From VFMC01 sp031400715 (GTDB lineage Bacteria > Actinomycetota > Acidimicrobiia > Acidimicrobiales > Ilumatobacteraceae): a DNA stretch of 64,000 bases. Positions 37,972 to 46,610 of the stretch are shown here, in pieces. The stretch spans positions 1 to 64,000 of the forward strand of contig JANNQK010000264.1 in NCBI GenBank assembly GCA_031400715.1. Reading direction: 5' to 3'. A program made the translations under genes and the position numbers. Under the pieces are notes generated by a model, which was not told where the DNA came from, did not search any database, and worked only from the letters and a program-made list of their open reading frames with translations. Each line of letters starts with the position of its first letter. Positions within the stretch are counted from its first letter, which is position 1.

Positions 37972-38961
37972 TCAGCCGATGGAGGACAGTTCGAGGACTC
38001 GACCGGTCAGATGCTCGCTCACCAACAGTCGGCCGTCGTACACCAGCAACGAGTGCGGACCTTCGAGGCCGTCGACGACGATCGTCGTCGCACCGCCCGT
38101 CAACGGGACGCGCACGATCTGACCGGTGACGAACAACGCCACGTACGCGTCGTCACCGAACACGGCAACGCCCGTCGGAGTGGATCGCGGGTCGAAGGTC
38201 GCGAGCGGGGATGCCACGCGGGGACACGTCTCGTCGCCGGCGCAATCGGGCCAGCCGAGGTTCGTCGGACCTGGCATGCCGATCACGTTCACCTCCTCCA
38301 CCGGCTGCGGATCGACGTTGTCTCCGATGTCGGTGGTGATCACCCGTCCGTCGGGCAACATGGCGTGCGCGTAGGCGTTCTTCACCCCGATCGCGACCTC
38401 CGCGCTCGTGTCCGACACAGGGTCGAACGCCCAGAGCACACCGCTGCCCTTCACCACCTCTCCGTCGGCGATCGATCCACTCGTCTCGTACAGGATGCGT
38501 CCGTCACCGATCGCCGTGAGCGTGCCTTCGCTCCGACCGTTGAACGGCAGGTTGTCGAGCATCACCTCCACGGGACCTGCGGAGCCGTCGCCATCCCACG
38601 TTGCCTTCACGAGACCTCGACGCACCATCACCCACAACTCGTCGTCCAACCACGCCACACCGGTCGGCTTGTCGAGGTTGCGGAGGATCACCTCGCGCGA
38701 CCCAGTCGTCGGGTCGAACACGACCACCTCACCCGCTTGCTCGTCCTCCGAGCCCGCCAGCTGTGCGACCAGGATCGAATCGCCCGGTCCGCCGGTCATC
38801 TGAGTGGGGAACTCGAATCCATCGGCGATCACGGTCGTGCGTCCCAGGGAAACGGCGCCGCCCACCTCGTCGACGGCGTCCGATCCGTCAGAGCCGCAGG
38901 CGACGATCAGTGCCGGCACGACGGCCAGTGCGGCGATCGAGGACAGGGGACGCGGACGCAT
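37972..38961 (-). CDS. Beta-propeller lipoprotein (ScyD/PQQ-sugar-dehydrogenase-like)
   Basis: A 329-residue lipoprotein (ATG 38961, signal MRPRPLSSIAALAVVPALIVAC with lipobox IVAC). The blades include GGPGDSILVAQL, LDKPTGVAWLDDELWVM, EGTLTAIGDGRILYETSG, NAYAHAMLPDGRVITTD, PGPTNLGWPDCAGD and GVAVFGDDAYVALFV, as in NHL/six-bladed propellers related to ScyD and soluble glucose dehydrogenase. Catalysis is not assured; it may bind a ligand at the envelope. The next gene upstream is the alpha/beta hydrolase on the same strand. Confidence 0.75.
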   Translation of the reverse strand: MRPRPLSSIAALAVVPALIVACGSDGSDAVDEVGGAVSLGRTTVIADGFEFPTQMTGGPGDSILVAQLAGSEDEQAGEVVVFDPTTGSREVILRNLDKPTGVAWLDDELWVMVRRGLVKATWDGDGSAGPVEVMLDNLPFNGRSEGTLTAIGDGRILYETSGSIADGEVVKGSGVLWAFDPVSDTSAEVAIGVKNAYAHAMLPDGRVITTDIGDNVDPQPVEEVNVIGMPGPTNLGWPDCAGDETCPRVASPLATFDPRSTPTGVAVFGDDAYVALFVTGQIVRVPLTGGATTIVVDGLEGPHSLLVYDGRLLVSEHLTGRVLELSSIG

Positions 38962-39040
38962 CTGCCCAGGTTCGCCGATCTGCGCCGTCGACGCCACTCA
39001 CCGGTGCGGCCAGGAGCGCCGTACGACGACGCCGAACGAG

Positions 39041-39847
39041 TCAGCGCTCGACGAACAGCTGCGTTCGGTACGGTCCGACCTGCCATGCCGCCGGGCTGAA
39101 CGGCCGCCATTCGTCGGCCGGCAGACGCAGTCGGTCGGCCATGATGCCCAGCACGGCCGGGTTGTAGCCCAGGCCGCAGTGGCTGCCGTACACCTCGAGG
39201 TTCTCCGACCTGGGGCCCGGCACGTCCACGCACGACCGCCACGGCACGACGCCGTCGCCCTTGGTGAACACTGCAGTCGATCGCACGGCAGGAACACCCT
39301 CGTACGGCTCTCGGCGGAAATCGGCCGAGTGTGGGCGGCGCAGACCGTGGATCGACGCCGTACGGTCGAACCACCGCCCGACGTTCGTCTCCTCGGTGCG
39401 GGTGAGACGGAACGGGCTGCCGAGCGTGATCACGTGGCGCACCTTGTCGGGAAAGCGTGCGGCGAGCGCGCGCGAGTAGAGCCCGCCCAAGCTCCACCCG
39501 ACGAGCGTGACGGGTTGGCCGCCGTAGCGGTGATGGATCTCCTCGAACCGGTTGATCATGCCGTCGACGATCCGCTGCGACGGACCGAGGTTCTGCCCGA
39601 GGTGCCATCCGTGCACCGAGTAGTCGAGACGAGCGAGCACGTAGCGCAGGGCCGCCGTCGACTGATCGGATGCGGTGAATCCCGGGAGCACCATCACCGG
39701 TCGACCGTCACCCGTGGGGAGTCGCGTGAGCAGCGGGGTGAGTGCCGCGAACGCCAACAACTCACTCGTCGCTCGCGCCGGCTCGGTTGCGAAGGTGAGC
39801 ACCGACGGGTTTCGAAACTGCGCCCGTGACGTCGACGTGGACCCCAT
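39041..39847 (-). CDS. Alpha/beta hydrolase (lipase-like)
   Basis: A 268-residue hydrolase: VMVLPGFTASDQ near the oxyanion strand, nucleophile elbow GWSLGG with S119, a later aspartate in TKGDGVVPW, and the catalytic His in YGSHCGLGYNP. GFxAsDxST...LgqNxGP is typical of an uncharacterised actinobacterial lipase-like group. No signal peptide, so it is cytosolic. It sits 79 bp upstream of the propeller lipoprotein on the same strand, possibly one operon. Confidence 0.85.
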   Translation of the reverse strand: MGSTSTSRAQFRNPSVLTFATEPARATSELLAFAALTPLLTRLPTGDGRPVMVLPGFTASDQSTAALRYVLARLDYSVHGWHLGQNLGPSQRIVDGMINRFEEIHHRYGGQPVTLVGWSLGGLYSRALAARFPDKVRHVITLGSPFRLTRTEETNVGRWFDRTASIHGLRRPHSADFRREPYEGVPAVRSTAVFTKGDGVVPWRSCVDVPGPRSENLEVYGSHCGLGYNPAVLGIMADRLRLPADEWRPFSPAAWQVGPYRTQLFVER

Positions 39848-39968
39848 CTGGAGAGTCTCTCACCCGAACCGACGAACGGCACGGTCGGCCCGCCGCTCCC
39901 CTCGAATCATCGGTCAAGAAACCGTCTGGATCTGCCGATGAGTGGTCATGGCGGCGGAGAGGAGATCG

Positions 39969-40607
39969 ATGGTCGGCGGCGAGGACGGCAACATCGACAA
40001 CACCACTCACCCTCATGGGTCGGCGGTCTCGCAGACGACGCGCGAGGAACTCGGGCGCGCCGGCATCGAACGACGCTCCAACCCGAGTTGGCGCAGGGGC
40101 GCCGATGGCGACCCTCTGCTCGCGGCCGAGCTGGAGGGCTGTGTCGGAGACGACGCGATCGTGCTCCACTGCCGCATGGCGCCCACCGCTCGCGGAACGA
40201 TCGATCACCTCGTCGTCGCGGCGTCAGGGGTGTGGATCGTGGATGCCAAGAGCTACTGGGGAGTCGCCGAGCGTCGCGACGTCGGCAACTGGCGGACGGT
40301 CGATCATCGCCTGTACGTGAACGGCCGTGACGAGACCGCGGCGGTGGACAACGTCACCTGGCAGGCGGCGGTCGTTCGGGCGACGCTCGACTCGATCGAC
40401 TGCACCGATGTGCCGGTGCATCCGGTGTTGCTCTTCGTCGGGTCTGGAGGTCGATGGTTCGTGCAGCCCATCGAGATCCGTGGGGTGCGTGCGATGTGGA
40501 CCAAGCAGCTCACCGAGCTCGTCTCGGCACGCGGCACGATCGACGCAGAAGGTCGTCGCTCCATCGCAGCTCAACTCGATGCGGCGCTGCCCGCTGCGTC
40601 GTTCTGA
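39969..40607 (+). CDS. NERD-domain protein (paralog C)
   Basis: A 212-residue protein with a clear NERD domain: GDDAIVLHCRM...RGTIDHLVVAASGVWIVDAKSYWG (Asp and Lys present) followed by LYVNGRDETAAVDNVTWQAAVVRATL and VLLFVGSGGRWF. ATG 39969 has GAGGAG 4 bp upstream. Intact catalytic residues suggest nuclease-like ability, although NERD activity is not proven in general. It ends tail-to-tail with the SEC-C gene, overlapping by 37 bp. Confidence 0.75.
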   Translation: MVGGEDGNIDNTTHPHGSAVSQTTREELGRAGIERRSNPSWRRGADGDPLLAAELEGCVGDDAIVLHCRMAPTARGTIDHLVVAASGVWIVDAKSYWGVAERRDVGNWRTVDHRLYVNGRDETAAVDNVTWQAAVVRATLDSIDCTDVPVHPVLLFVGSGGRWFVQPIEIRGVRAMWTKQLTELVSARGTIDAEGRRSIAAQLDAALPAASF

Positions 40608-42514
40608 TACTCGGGAGCGAAGCACTTCCCCAGCACGTCGGCGATGTCGAGCGGCTCGCCGTCGGCCAGCACGGCGAGCACCTGCTGGGTCAACGACGCA
40701 GGCACCGGGAGGTAGCCGAAGTACGACACGAGGTCCTTGCCGACCGGCAGCAGACGAGCCACGACATGTGAGCCCTTCGGAAGGCGCATGCCGCGCAGAG
40801 CGGCGATCCGCACCTCCTCGTCCGACGTGACATCGGTGAGGGCGAGGAAGTCGGCGTCATGCTCGTCGACGCGAAACAGCGAGCGGTCGGCCAGCAACCA
40901 CAACGCAGCCAGCTCGCGTTCGTCCTTGGGCAGCAACGACTTGCGCCGGTCGATGAAGCGGCGGAAGCCCCCCAACTCCTCGAGCGCCAGGTCGTAGATC
41001 AGTTCGCTGTCGATCACCTGCGACAGCAGTTCCGCGCCTCCGCCGGCGGCATCGACCAGCGCCATCGCCAACTCCGCGTGCTCGTGCGCCAGATGCTCGC
41101 CCACGAAGCGGCACCCTTTGCGGTACAGCCACGCGGCGCGATCGCGCAGCGGGAACTGCTCGTTGCCGAGGTGGCACGCCTTGTACTTGCGGCCCGACCC
41201 GCAGGGGCAGGGATCGTTGCGACCCGCCGACGCCCGCGGCCTCGTGAGGAACGGCTCGATCTCGCCCCACACCACTCCGCCGACCCGCACATCGCTCGGC
41301 GGCACGTTGCCGGCACGCAGCAGGCGCGCCGCCTCGTGAGCGTCGCCCCGATCCGCCGCGATCCCGGCCAGCATCGCATGTGCCCGCGGGTGCGGATCGT
41401 GGACGACGGCACGCTCCAGGGCTGCGATCGCCTCGTCGGTGCGATCGAGGATCTCCCAACACTCTGCCGCAACCACCTCGGGCCCGCTGCAGCCAGGACC
41501 ATCCGCCACGTGATCCAACAACGCTGCGCTGAACTTCAGCAGGTCGAGCGGGGTGCGTCCGTGCTCGATCGCCTCGTGCACGAACACCCGGCACACGTCG
41601 TCGCTGTTCAACGCCATCGCGAGGACGAATGCGTTGTCCTGCTGTTCCCCAGCGGCGCCCAATGCCTCGGCGTGGCCGTCGGTCACCGATGAGCAGGCGC
41701 CCAACAGCATCATCACCGAGGTCGTGTCGTCGCTCGACAACTCGTGATGGGCGTGCAGTTCGTGGAAGCGGCGAGCTGCTGCCACGTCGTTCCAGTCGGT
41801 GCCGATCGGACCCACCCAGTCGCCCTGGTGCTCGAGTCCGGCCCCGGCGAGCAGGAAGGGCATGGGTGGGATCACGACCGAGCGGAACACATCACCGTGG
41901 TCGGCAAAGGCTCGCACGAAGACCATTCCATGCTCGGCGATCAGCAAGGGATCGGCGTCATCGTCGACGATCGGATCATCGATCATCTCGGCCTCGGCGT
42001 CGAAAGCAGCGTGGAAGGCCGTCGCCAGACCAGGGTCGACCGTCGCGCTTCCGGTTGCCGGCACGATCGACACGCCTTCCCGTCGGAACTCGAGGATCGA
42101 CGAGCGACCGGCGAGATCACCCAGCCATCCAGCGGGACCCGTGAGGCAGACCCCCTGCGCCGTGAGTTCGTGTCGGACAACGCCGGTCGAGGTACCAGCT
42201 GCATCCAGCAGGGACATCTCGTCCCAATGCCACCACGTGATCACCTCGACGCCGTGGTCGAGCGCGAGCGAATCGCCACCATCCACCGGCACCTCCACCC
42301 ACCAGCGCGAACCGTGGAGTGCCGAGGGCAGGTTCACCCACCGGTCGCCGACCGGGACGTTGTCGTCGGCCAGCAACTCGAACAAGAGGTCGTTCGGATC
42401 CGCGCCCAGATCGAGGCCGGCGTCACGCAATGCGTCGAGCAACTCTTCTGGAGTGTGCGGACGCTCGCGCAACAGGGCATGTGCCCGTTCGCTGATGGAC
42501 TCGAGGCTCGACAT
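40571..42514 (-). CDS. SEC-C motif protein with tetratricopeptide-like helices
   Basis: A 647-residue protein. Starting MSSLESISERAHALLRERP, it has a small helical N-terminal domain (TPEELLDALRDAGLDL), a mixed middle region with an AADRGDAHEAARLLRAG helical repeat, and the zinc-binding SEC-C motif GRNDPCPCGSGRKYKACHL, followed by about 170 helical residues. SEC-C motifs bind zinc and protein or nucleic-acid partners. Length upstream of 42514 is uncertain (ATG 42592 is possible). No enzymatic motif is recognised. Confidence 0.75.
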   Translation of the reverse strand: MSSLESISERAHALLRERPHTPEELLDALRDAGLDLGADPNDLLFELLADDNVPVGDRWVNLPSALHGSRWWVEVPVDGGDSLALDHGVEVITWWHWDEMSLLDAAGTSTGVVRHELTAQGVCLTGPAGWLGDLAGRSSILEFRREGVSIVPATGSATVDPGLATAFHAAFDAEAEMIDDPIVDDDADPLLIAEHGMVFVRAFADHGDVFRSVVIPPMPFLLAGAGLEHQGDWVGPIGTDWNDVAAARRFHELHAHHELSSDDTTSVMMLLGACSSVTDGHAEALGAAGEQQDNAFVLAMALNSDDVCRVFVHEAIEHGRTPLDLLKFSAALLDHVADGPGCSGPEVVAAECWEILDRTDEAIAALERAVVHDPHPRAHAMLAGIAADRGDAHEAARLLRAGNVPPSDVRVGGVVWGEIEPFLTRPRASAGRNDPCPCGSGRKYKACHLGNEQFPLRDRAAWLYRKGCRFVGEHLAHEHAELAMALVDAAGGGAELLSQVIDSELIYDLALEELGGFRRFIDRRKSLLPKDERELAALWLLADRSLFRVDEHDADFLALTDVTSDEEVRIAALRGMRLPKGSHVVARLLPVGKDLVSYFGYLPVPASLTQQVLAVLADGEPLDIADVLGKCFAPEYQNDAAGSAASS

Positions 42515-42754
42515 GGTGGGCACGGCACCAGTGTGCCAGTCGGTCGTCGGGCCCGCCGTCGAAAGCGTCGAGGGAGCACGGCGAGCCGTCATCGGAGCTC
42601 GCTCCATCGGCGGTCGGATGTGGTCACGGGTGGCGAGCGGTGGTGCGATCTGAAATCGGGTCCTGGTCGCATCTGGATCGGATCGGTGGAGAACAGGCAT
42701 CGAGGTGGGAGACTGGTGATCCCAGATGGCTTCGGCCGAGGAGAGTTTCGGACC

Positions 42755-43345
42755 ATGACGCCTGATCAGTTCAAGAAGTGGTGCCCAGGTCTGTGGCACG
42801 TCGCCCCCGGTGGCACGTGGGAGATCATCCGCGAAGAGGGTTTCAAGACGGCCGCCCAACTGCAGGCCGTGACCGTGCCCGCAGGAGACGGCGATGGCGA
42901 GGCGGTCGTCATCGAGACCACGCAGGGCTCGTATGTCCGCAAGCGCCGCGACCCGTCGTCGTACATGGGCGACGACGACGCGGTGAGCACCTGGGTGTCG
43001 ATGCTCGATTCTCGCGTCTACCTCTTCGCGAACCGCGTGCCGATGGACAAGCTGCTGGCCAAGCAGTTGGCCCGCGACAACGGTGCTCAGGACATTCTGA
43101 TCATCTCGACTCAGCGCCTCCTCGATGCGAAGCGGCCGAGCATCGAGCTCAGCTCGCAGAACTCGAGCGCCGTCGCCCGTGTGCCCGGCCCCGAGAAGCT
43201 TGCGGAGATGTTCCTGCCGTTGTCGCGTTTCGCCGACAAGCGCCCTGCCGAGGTGACCGTGCTCGACGGTTTCGACGCCAAGGGCATCGTGATCAGGGCC
43301 GAGCGCCACTACGCCGACGGCCACTACGACGTCCTACCGGTCTGA
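42755..43345 (+). CDS. DUF7002-like protein (DarT-like fold possible)
   Basis: A 196-residue protein: PGLWHVAPGGTWEIIREEGFKTAAQL, then SMLDSRVYLFANRVPMDKLLAKQL, DILIISTQRLLDA and IELSSQNSSAV. The pattern (WH...TW..I...G...L; N-S/T near the end) resembles DUF7002 and, remotely, ADP-ribosyltransferase-type folds. Function is unknown. A GAGGAG site lies 11 bp upstream of the ATG; the longer frame is antisense to the SEC-C gene and rejected. A NERD gene follows after 51 bp. Confidence 0.65.
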   Translation: MTPDQFKKWCPGLWHVAPGGTWEIIREEGFKTAAQLQAVTVPAGDGDGEAVVIETTQGSYVRKRRDPSSYMGDDDAVSTWVSMLDSRVYLFANRVPMDKLLAKQLARDNGAQDILIISTQRLLDAKRPSIELSSQNSSAVARVPGPEKLAEMFLPLSRFADKRPAEVTVLDGFDAKGIVIRAERHYADGHYDVLPV

Positions 43346-43396
43346 TCTTCCGCGGAGCAGCCTTCAAGGTCGGCGATTTGCTGCCGATGAACGTGC

Positions 43397-44221
43397 ATGA
43401 CGTTGAAGCAGATGCCGCTGCTGTTCACCGGTGTGTGCAGGGAGTGCTCGGCCGAACTCGCTGCCAAGACCATGGCTTTCTACGACAACGTCCAGAAGAC
43501 CGTCGTCTGCGAAGGATGCCATGGTCCGGCCCTGGGGGATGAAGCGGCGGCGTTCTCGTTGAATGATGCACCGCCGCTTGGGGCGCTGCACGGCCAAACC
43601 GAGTTTCCGCCACCTGTCGCCGGCACGGCGGCGGTGGGAGTCGATGTGCCGGGATCGATGGATGGGCGTCGGCGTTCCCGCTCGTCGCCGGCCAAGCGCA
43701 GAGGTACGGAGTCGGTTGGGGACGATCTCGCACACGTCGTCGGCAGCCTTCTCGAACAGGCGTTTGGCGAGCCGATCGTCGTGCTCCACGCACGTCAGGC
43801 GCCGGGGGCACGGGGAGTGATCGATCACATCGTGCTCGCTCCGTCCGGAGTGTGGTTGATCGCCGCCGCAGCTCGTGGCAAGGCGGAGCATCGCCAGGTG
43901 GGCACTCGTCGAACACCCGAGTTCCGCTTGTACGTGAACGGCGCCGATCAGAACGAACGACTGGCCGACTTCGCGTGGCAGGTCAATGCCCTTCGTGCCG
44001 TGCTCGACCCGATCCACTTGGGTGATTCCCCGATCCATCCCGCGGTGGTGCCGGCGGCCGAGGATCAGGGCCGGTTCGCGAAACCGTTCGACATCGACGG
44101 CGTGAGGGTGATGTGGGGCAAGCACCTCACCGAGGCGATCGCCCGATCCGGACCGCTCGATGAGGCAGCGTTGCGAGCCATCACCATCCAGTTCAACCTG
44201 AAGCTCGCGACCAGACGCTGA
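43397..44221 (+). CDS. Zinc-ribbon NERD-domain protein (paralog D)
   Basis: A 274-residue protein. Residues 1-50 hold two CxxC pairs (GVCREC, VVCEGC) forming a probable zinc ribbon. After a linker the NERD domain reads LEQAFGEPIVVLHARQ...RGVIDHIVLAPSGVWLIAAAARG: the strand keeps the aspartate in IDH but the usual D-x-K after LI is A-x-A, so catalysis may be lost. LYVNGADQNERLADFAWQVNALRAVL matches paralog C. Probably co-transcribed with the DUF7002-like gene. Confidence 0.7.
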   Translation: MTLKQMPLLFTGVCRECSAELAAKTMAFYDNVQKTVVCEGCHGPALGDEAAAFSLNDAPPLGALHGQTEFPPPVAGTAAVGVDVPGSMDGRRRSRSSPAKRRGTESVGDDLAHVVGSLLEQAFGEPIVVLHARQAPGARGVIDHIVLAPSGVWLIAAAARGKAEHRQVGTRRTPEFRLYVNGADQNERLADFAWQVNALRAVLDPIHLGDSPIHPAVVPAAEDQGRFAKPFDIDGVRVMWGKHLTEAIARSGPLDEAALRAITIQFNLKLATRR

Positions 44222-44401
44222 GTCTGGCGTCCTGGCGTTCACCGAGCGTCGCAGAGTTCAGGAGACGTTCACCCACGATTCACCGCCGTCGGCAGTCGGA
44301 GCGGATCGAATCGAACCGGCAGCTCGTCGTTCGATCGGCGATGCACGCTGGGTCGGCGAGCGCTGGGTCACGGCGGCTCGGATTCGGGGAGGGAAGTACG
44401 G

Positions 44402-45322
44402 ATGAGTGGGTCTTGGGCAAACGATCCCTGGAATCGGTACCCATACCGATGGCGTGATGACGTCGGCTGGACCGAGCACGTGTCGGACGGGCCCAACGAG
44501 TACCTCGACCCTCCCGGCGACGTTCAGACCCGTGCGGCAGCGCGGCCGGAGTCGTTGAACACCGACCGGTTGCCACCCTGGTACACGGTGAAGCGCTACT
44601 GGCTGTACGTCGTCGTGGGTCTCGTCGTCCTGATCGCGCTCGTGCGCTCGTGCGGCGGCGATGACGCAGCCGAAGATCCAACCGCCTCGACGGTGCCGGC
44701 CGCTCCGGTCACCGATGCCCTGGTGCCACCGACCGAACCTGCCCCCGCATCCAGCGCGCCACCGAGCTCGGCCGCGGGCAGCGACGTGGCTGCAGCCGAA
44801 GCGCCTGCTGATCTCGTGGCGATGCTTCCTCGTCTCGAGGACCTGCCGACCGGTTGGGCTGTCGATCCGCCGACAGCCGACGGTGCCGACGATGGTGCCA
44901 GCACCGACTGCTTCGCGGCAGCTTTCGATGCCGCCGACGCTGCGGTGCCGCCGGCTGGAGCCGACGTCGCATCGGCGGACACCTCCTTCTCACAGTCGGC
45001 GTCGGGGCCGTTCATGTCGTTCTCGGTCGGCCGCGACGATGCGGATCTCGTGGCGCTCGGTGCGGCCGTCAAAGCATGCAGCGGTGTCACCGATGCCGAT
45101 GGCACGACTCATCAGATCTCCGATCTGACCTTTGCCAGCCTGCCCGCCGACTCGCTCGTCGTGCGCGACGACATCACCAACGTCGCCGGCACTGGCGTGG
45201 TGGTCATCGCGATCACCAAGGCGAACGGGGTGCTCGTCGGGAGCGCCGCCGTCACCATCGGATCCGAGCCCGACATCGCTCTGCTCGAGCAACTGACCGC
45301 CTTGGTGGTCGGTCGCGTGTGA
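44402..45322 (+). CDS. DUF2510-like membrane protein
   Basis: A 306-residue protein. The N-terminus SWANDPWNRYPYRWRDDVGWTEHVSDG is a DUF2510-type tryptophan motif; one membrane helix follows (YWLYVVVGLVVLIALV), then a Thr/Pro/Ala-rich linker and an extracellular domain with cysteines (STDCFAAAF, VKACSGVTD). GGGGAGGGA precedes the ATG. It is the first of three tandem genes sharing this N-terminus. Confidence 0.75.
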   Translation: MSGSWANDPWNRYPYRWRDDVGWTEHVSDGPNEYLDPPGDVQTRAAARPESLNTDRLPPWYTVKRYWLYVVVGLVVLIALVRSCGGDDAAEDPTASTVPAAPVTDALVPPTEPAPASSAPPSSAAGSDVAAAEAPADLVAMLPRLEDLPTGWAVDPPTADGADDGASTDCFAAAFDAADAAVPPAGADVASADTSFSQSASGPFMSFSVGRDDADLVALGAAVKACSGVTDADGTTHQISDLTFASLPADSLVVRDDITNVAGTGVVVIAITKANGVLVGSAAVTIGSEPDIALLEQLTALVVGRV

Positions 45323-45514
45323 GCCCCGATCCGGCGTCGAGCGCATTCGACGGCCGTCCGATTTCTTGACGATCCATCGTTGCGTGTCCACGCCGACCGG
45401 CAGGGTGTGCAGCTCGCGAGTGTTCAGGCGTTGTTCACCGTCCGTTCGTCGTGGTGTGCCGTGTTGCCGCGCTGCAATGGCGGAGCACGACCAGTGAACG
45501 CAAGGGAGGAACGG

Positions 45515-46453
45515 GTGAGTGGAGCATGGGCGAACGACCCCTGGGGTCGTTTCCTGTTTCGCTGGCATGACGGCACGACCTGGTCCGAACACGTCTCCGA
45601 TGGACGTCAGAACGGGGTCGACCCTCCTGGCCCCACGGCATCGGCGAGGTTCACTCCGCCTGACGCGGCCGCCCGGCCGAGCAGCGATGAGATCATCGAA
45701 CGGCTCGTACAGACCGCACGTGAGGCGATCGATGCCCGAGCCCCGATGTCGCGCGCGGCGGCCCCGCCTCCGACCCCGACTCCGAACCCGTCACCGACCC
45801 CGACTCCGAACCCGGCACCGCCTCCGTCCCCGAACCCGGCACCGACCTGGGAGCCGATGGCGACGGTGCGACCTCCTGCTCCGCCAGCACCGCCGTCGAC
45901 GGCTGCGCCAGCCGTGTCCTCGGTGCAGCCGACCGTGGTGTCGGCGTCGGTCTCGGCTGCGTCATCGGGTCGGACTCGTCCGCCGTGGGGCTGGATCGTG
46001 GCCGGAGTGGCGGTACCCGTTGCGTTGTGGTGCCTCTACAACGCCCGTGACAACGATGAGTCGGTCTCCTCGGGAGAAGCACCGATCGAATCCGCCGCGC
46101 CGACGACCACGACCACCATCGCTCCGCCGGTGGGCACCATTGCCGTTGCCAGTGTGCCGCCCGGAGTCACCACCACGCTCACACCGCCCACTCCCGACCC
46201 CACACTGATCGAACGATGCGTGGAGTTCGCACCGTTCGCCGCCTACATCGGTGACCCGGAGATGGTCGCGTTCTGGACAGCGGCTGGCTTCGACGTCAGC
46301 ACCCTTCGCGCCAACTGCACTGCACTCGCTCCGGAGGAGCTCGACCGGCTGTCACGTCGCAAGACCGACATGGACCTGTTCATGAACGGGGGCGTGGTCA
46401 CCACGCTGGGGACGATTCCTGCAGTCCCCGCGTCGGTCGCCTCGCCACCCTGA
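45515..46453 (+). CDS. DUF2510-like membrane protein with a Cys-type C-domain
   Basis: A 312-residue protein: DUF2510-like start SGAWANDPWGRFLFRWHDGTTWSEHVSDG, a Pro-rich region (PTPTPNPSPTPTPNPAPPPS), a membrane helix (PPWGWIVAGVAVPVALWCLY), a Thr-rich linker and a 62-residue domain starting IERCVEFAPFAAYIGDPEMVAFW. That domain recurs in the next gene and at 50.6 kb. The GTG has GGGAGGA 5 bp upstream. The topology places the new domain outside the cell. Confidence 0.75.
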   Translation: MSGAWANDPWGRFLFRWHDGTTWSEHVSDGRQNGVDPPGPTASARFTPPDAAARPSSDEIIERLVQTAREAIDARAPMSRAAAPPPTPTPNPSPTPTPNPAPPPSPNPAPTWEPMATVRPPAPPAPPSTAAPAVSSVQPTVVSASVSAASSGRTRPPWGWIVAGVAVPVALWCLYNARDNDESVSSGEAPIESAAPTTTTTIAPPVGTIAVASVPPGVTTTLTPPTPDPTLIERCVEFAPFAAYIGDPEMVAFWTAAGFDVSTLRANCTALAPEELDRLSRRKTDMDLFMNGGVVTTLGTIPAVPASVASPP

Positions 46454-46520
46454 CCCAATCGTCGCGTCGAGTCGCGCCACCACGCACCAACGTGCAACCC
46501 TCCACCACTCCAGACACCCC

Positions 46521-46547
46521 GAGACACCCGAGACACCCGAGACACCC
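46521..46547. repeat. 9-bp tandem repeat GAGACACCC, three copies
   Basis: Three exact GAGACACCC units, plus a degenerate one before, lie in the spacer between the two DUF2510-like genes. Confidence 0.85.
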
Positions 46548-46610
46548 GACCCAACACGACAACGATGCCGCCCACCTTCTCCGCCACGGTGAGGACGTCA
46601 GGAGCGACAC

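Noticed and set aside
41744..42754. N-terminal extension of the DUF7002-like gene
   Set aside because: It is fully antisense to the SEC-C gene and does not resemble the family; ATG 42755 gives the expected N-terminus.
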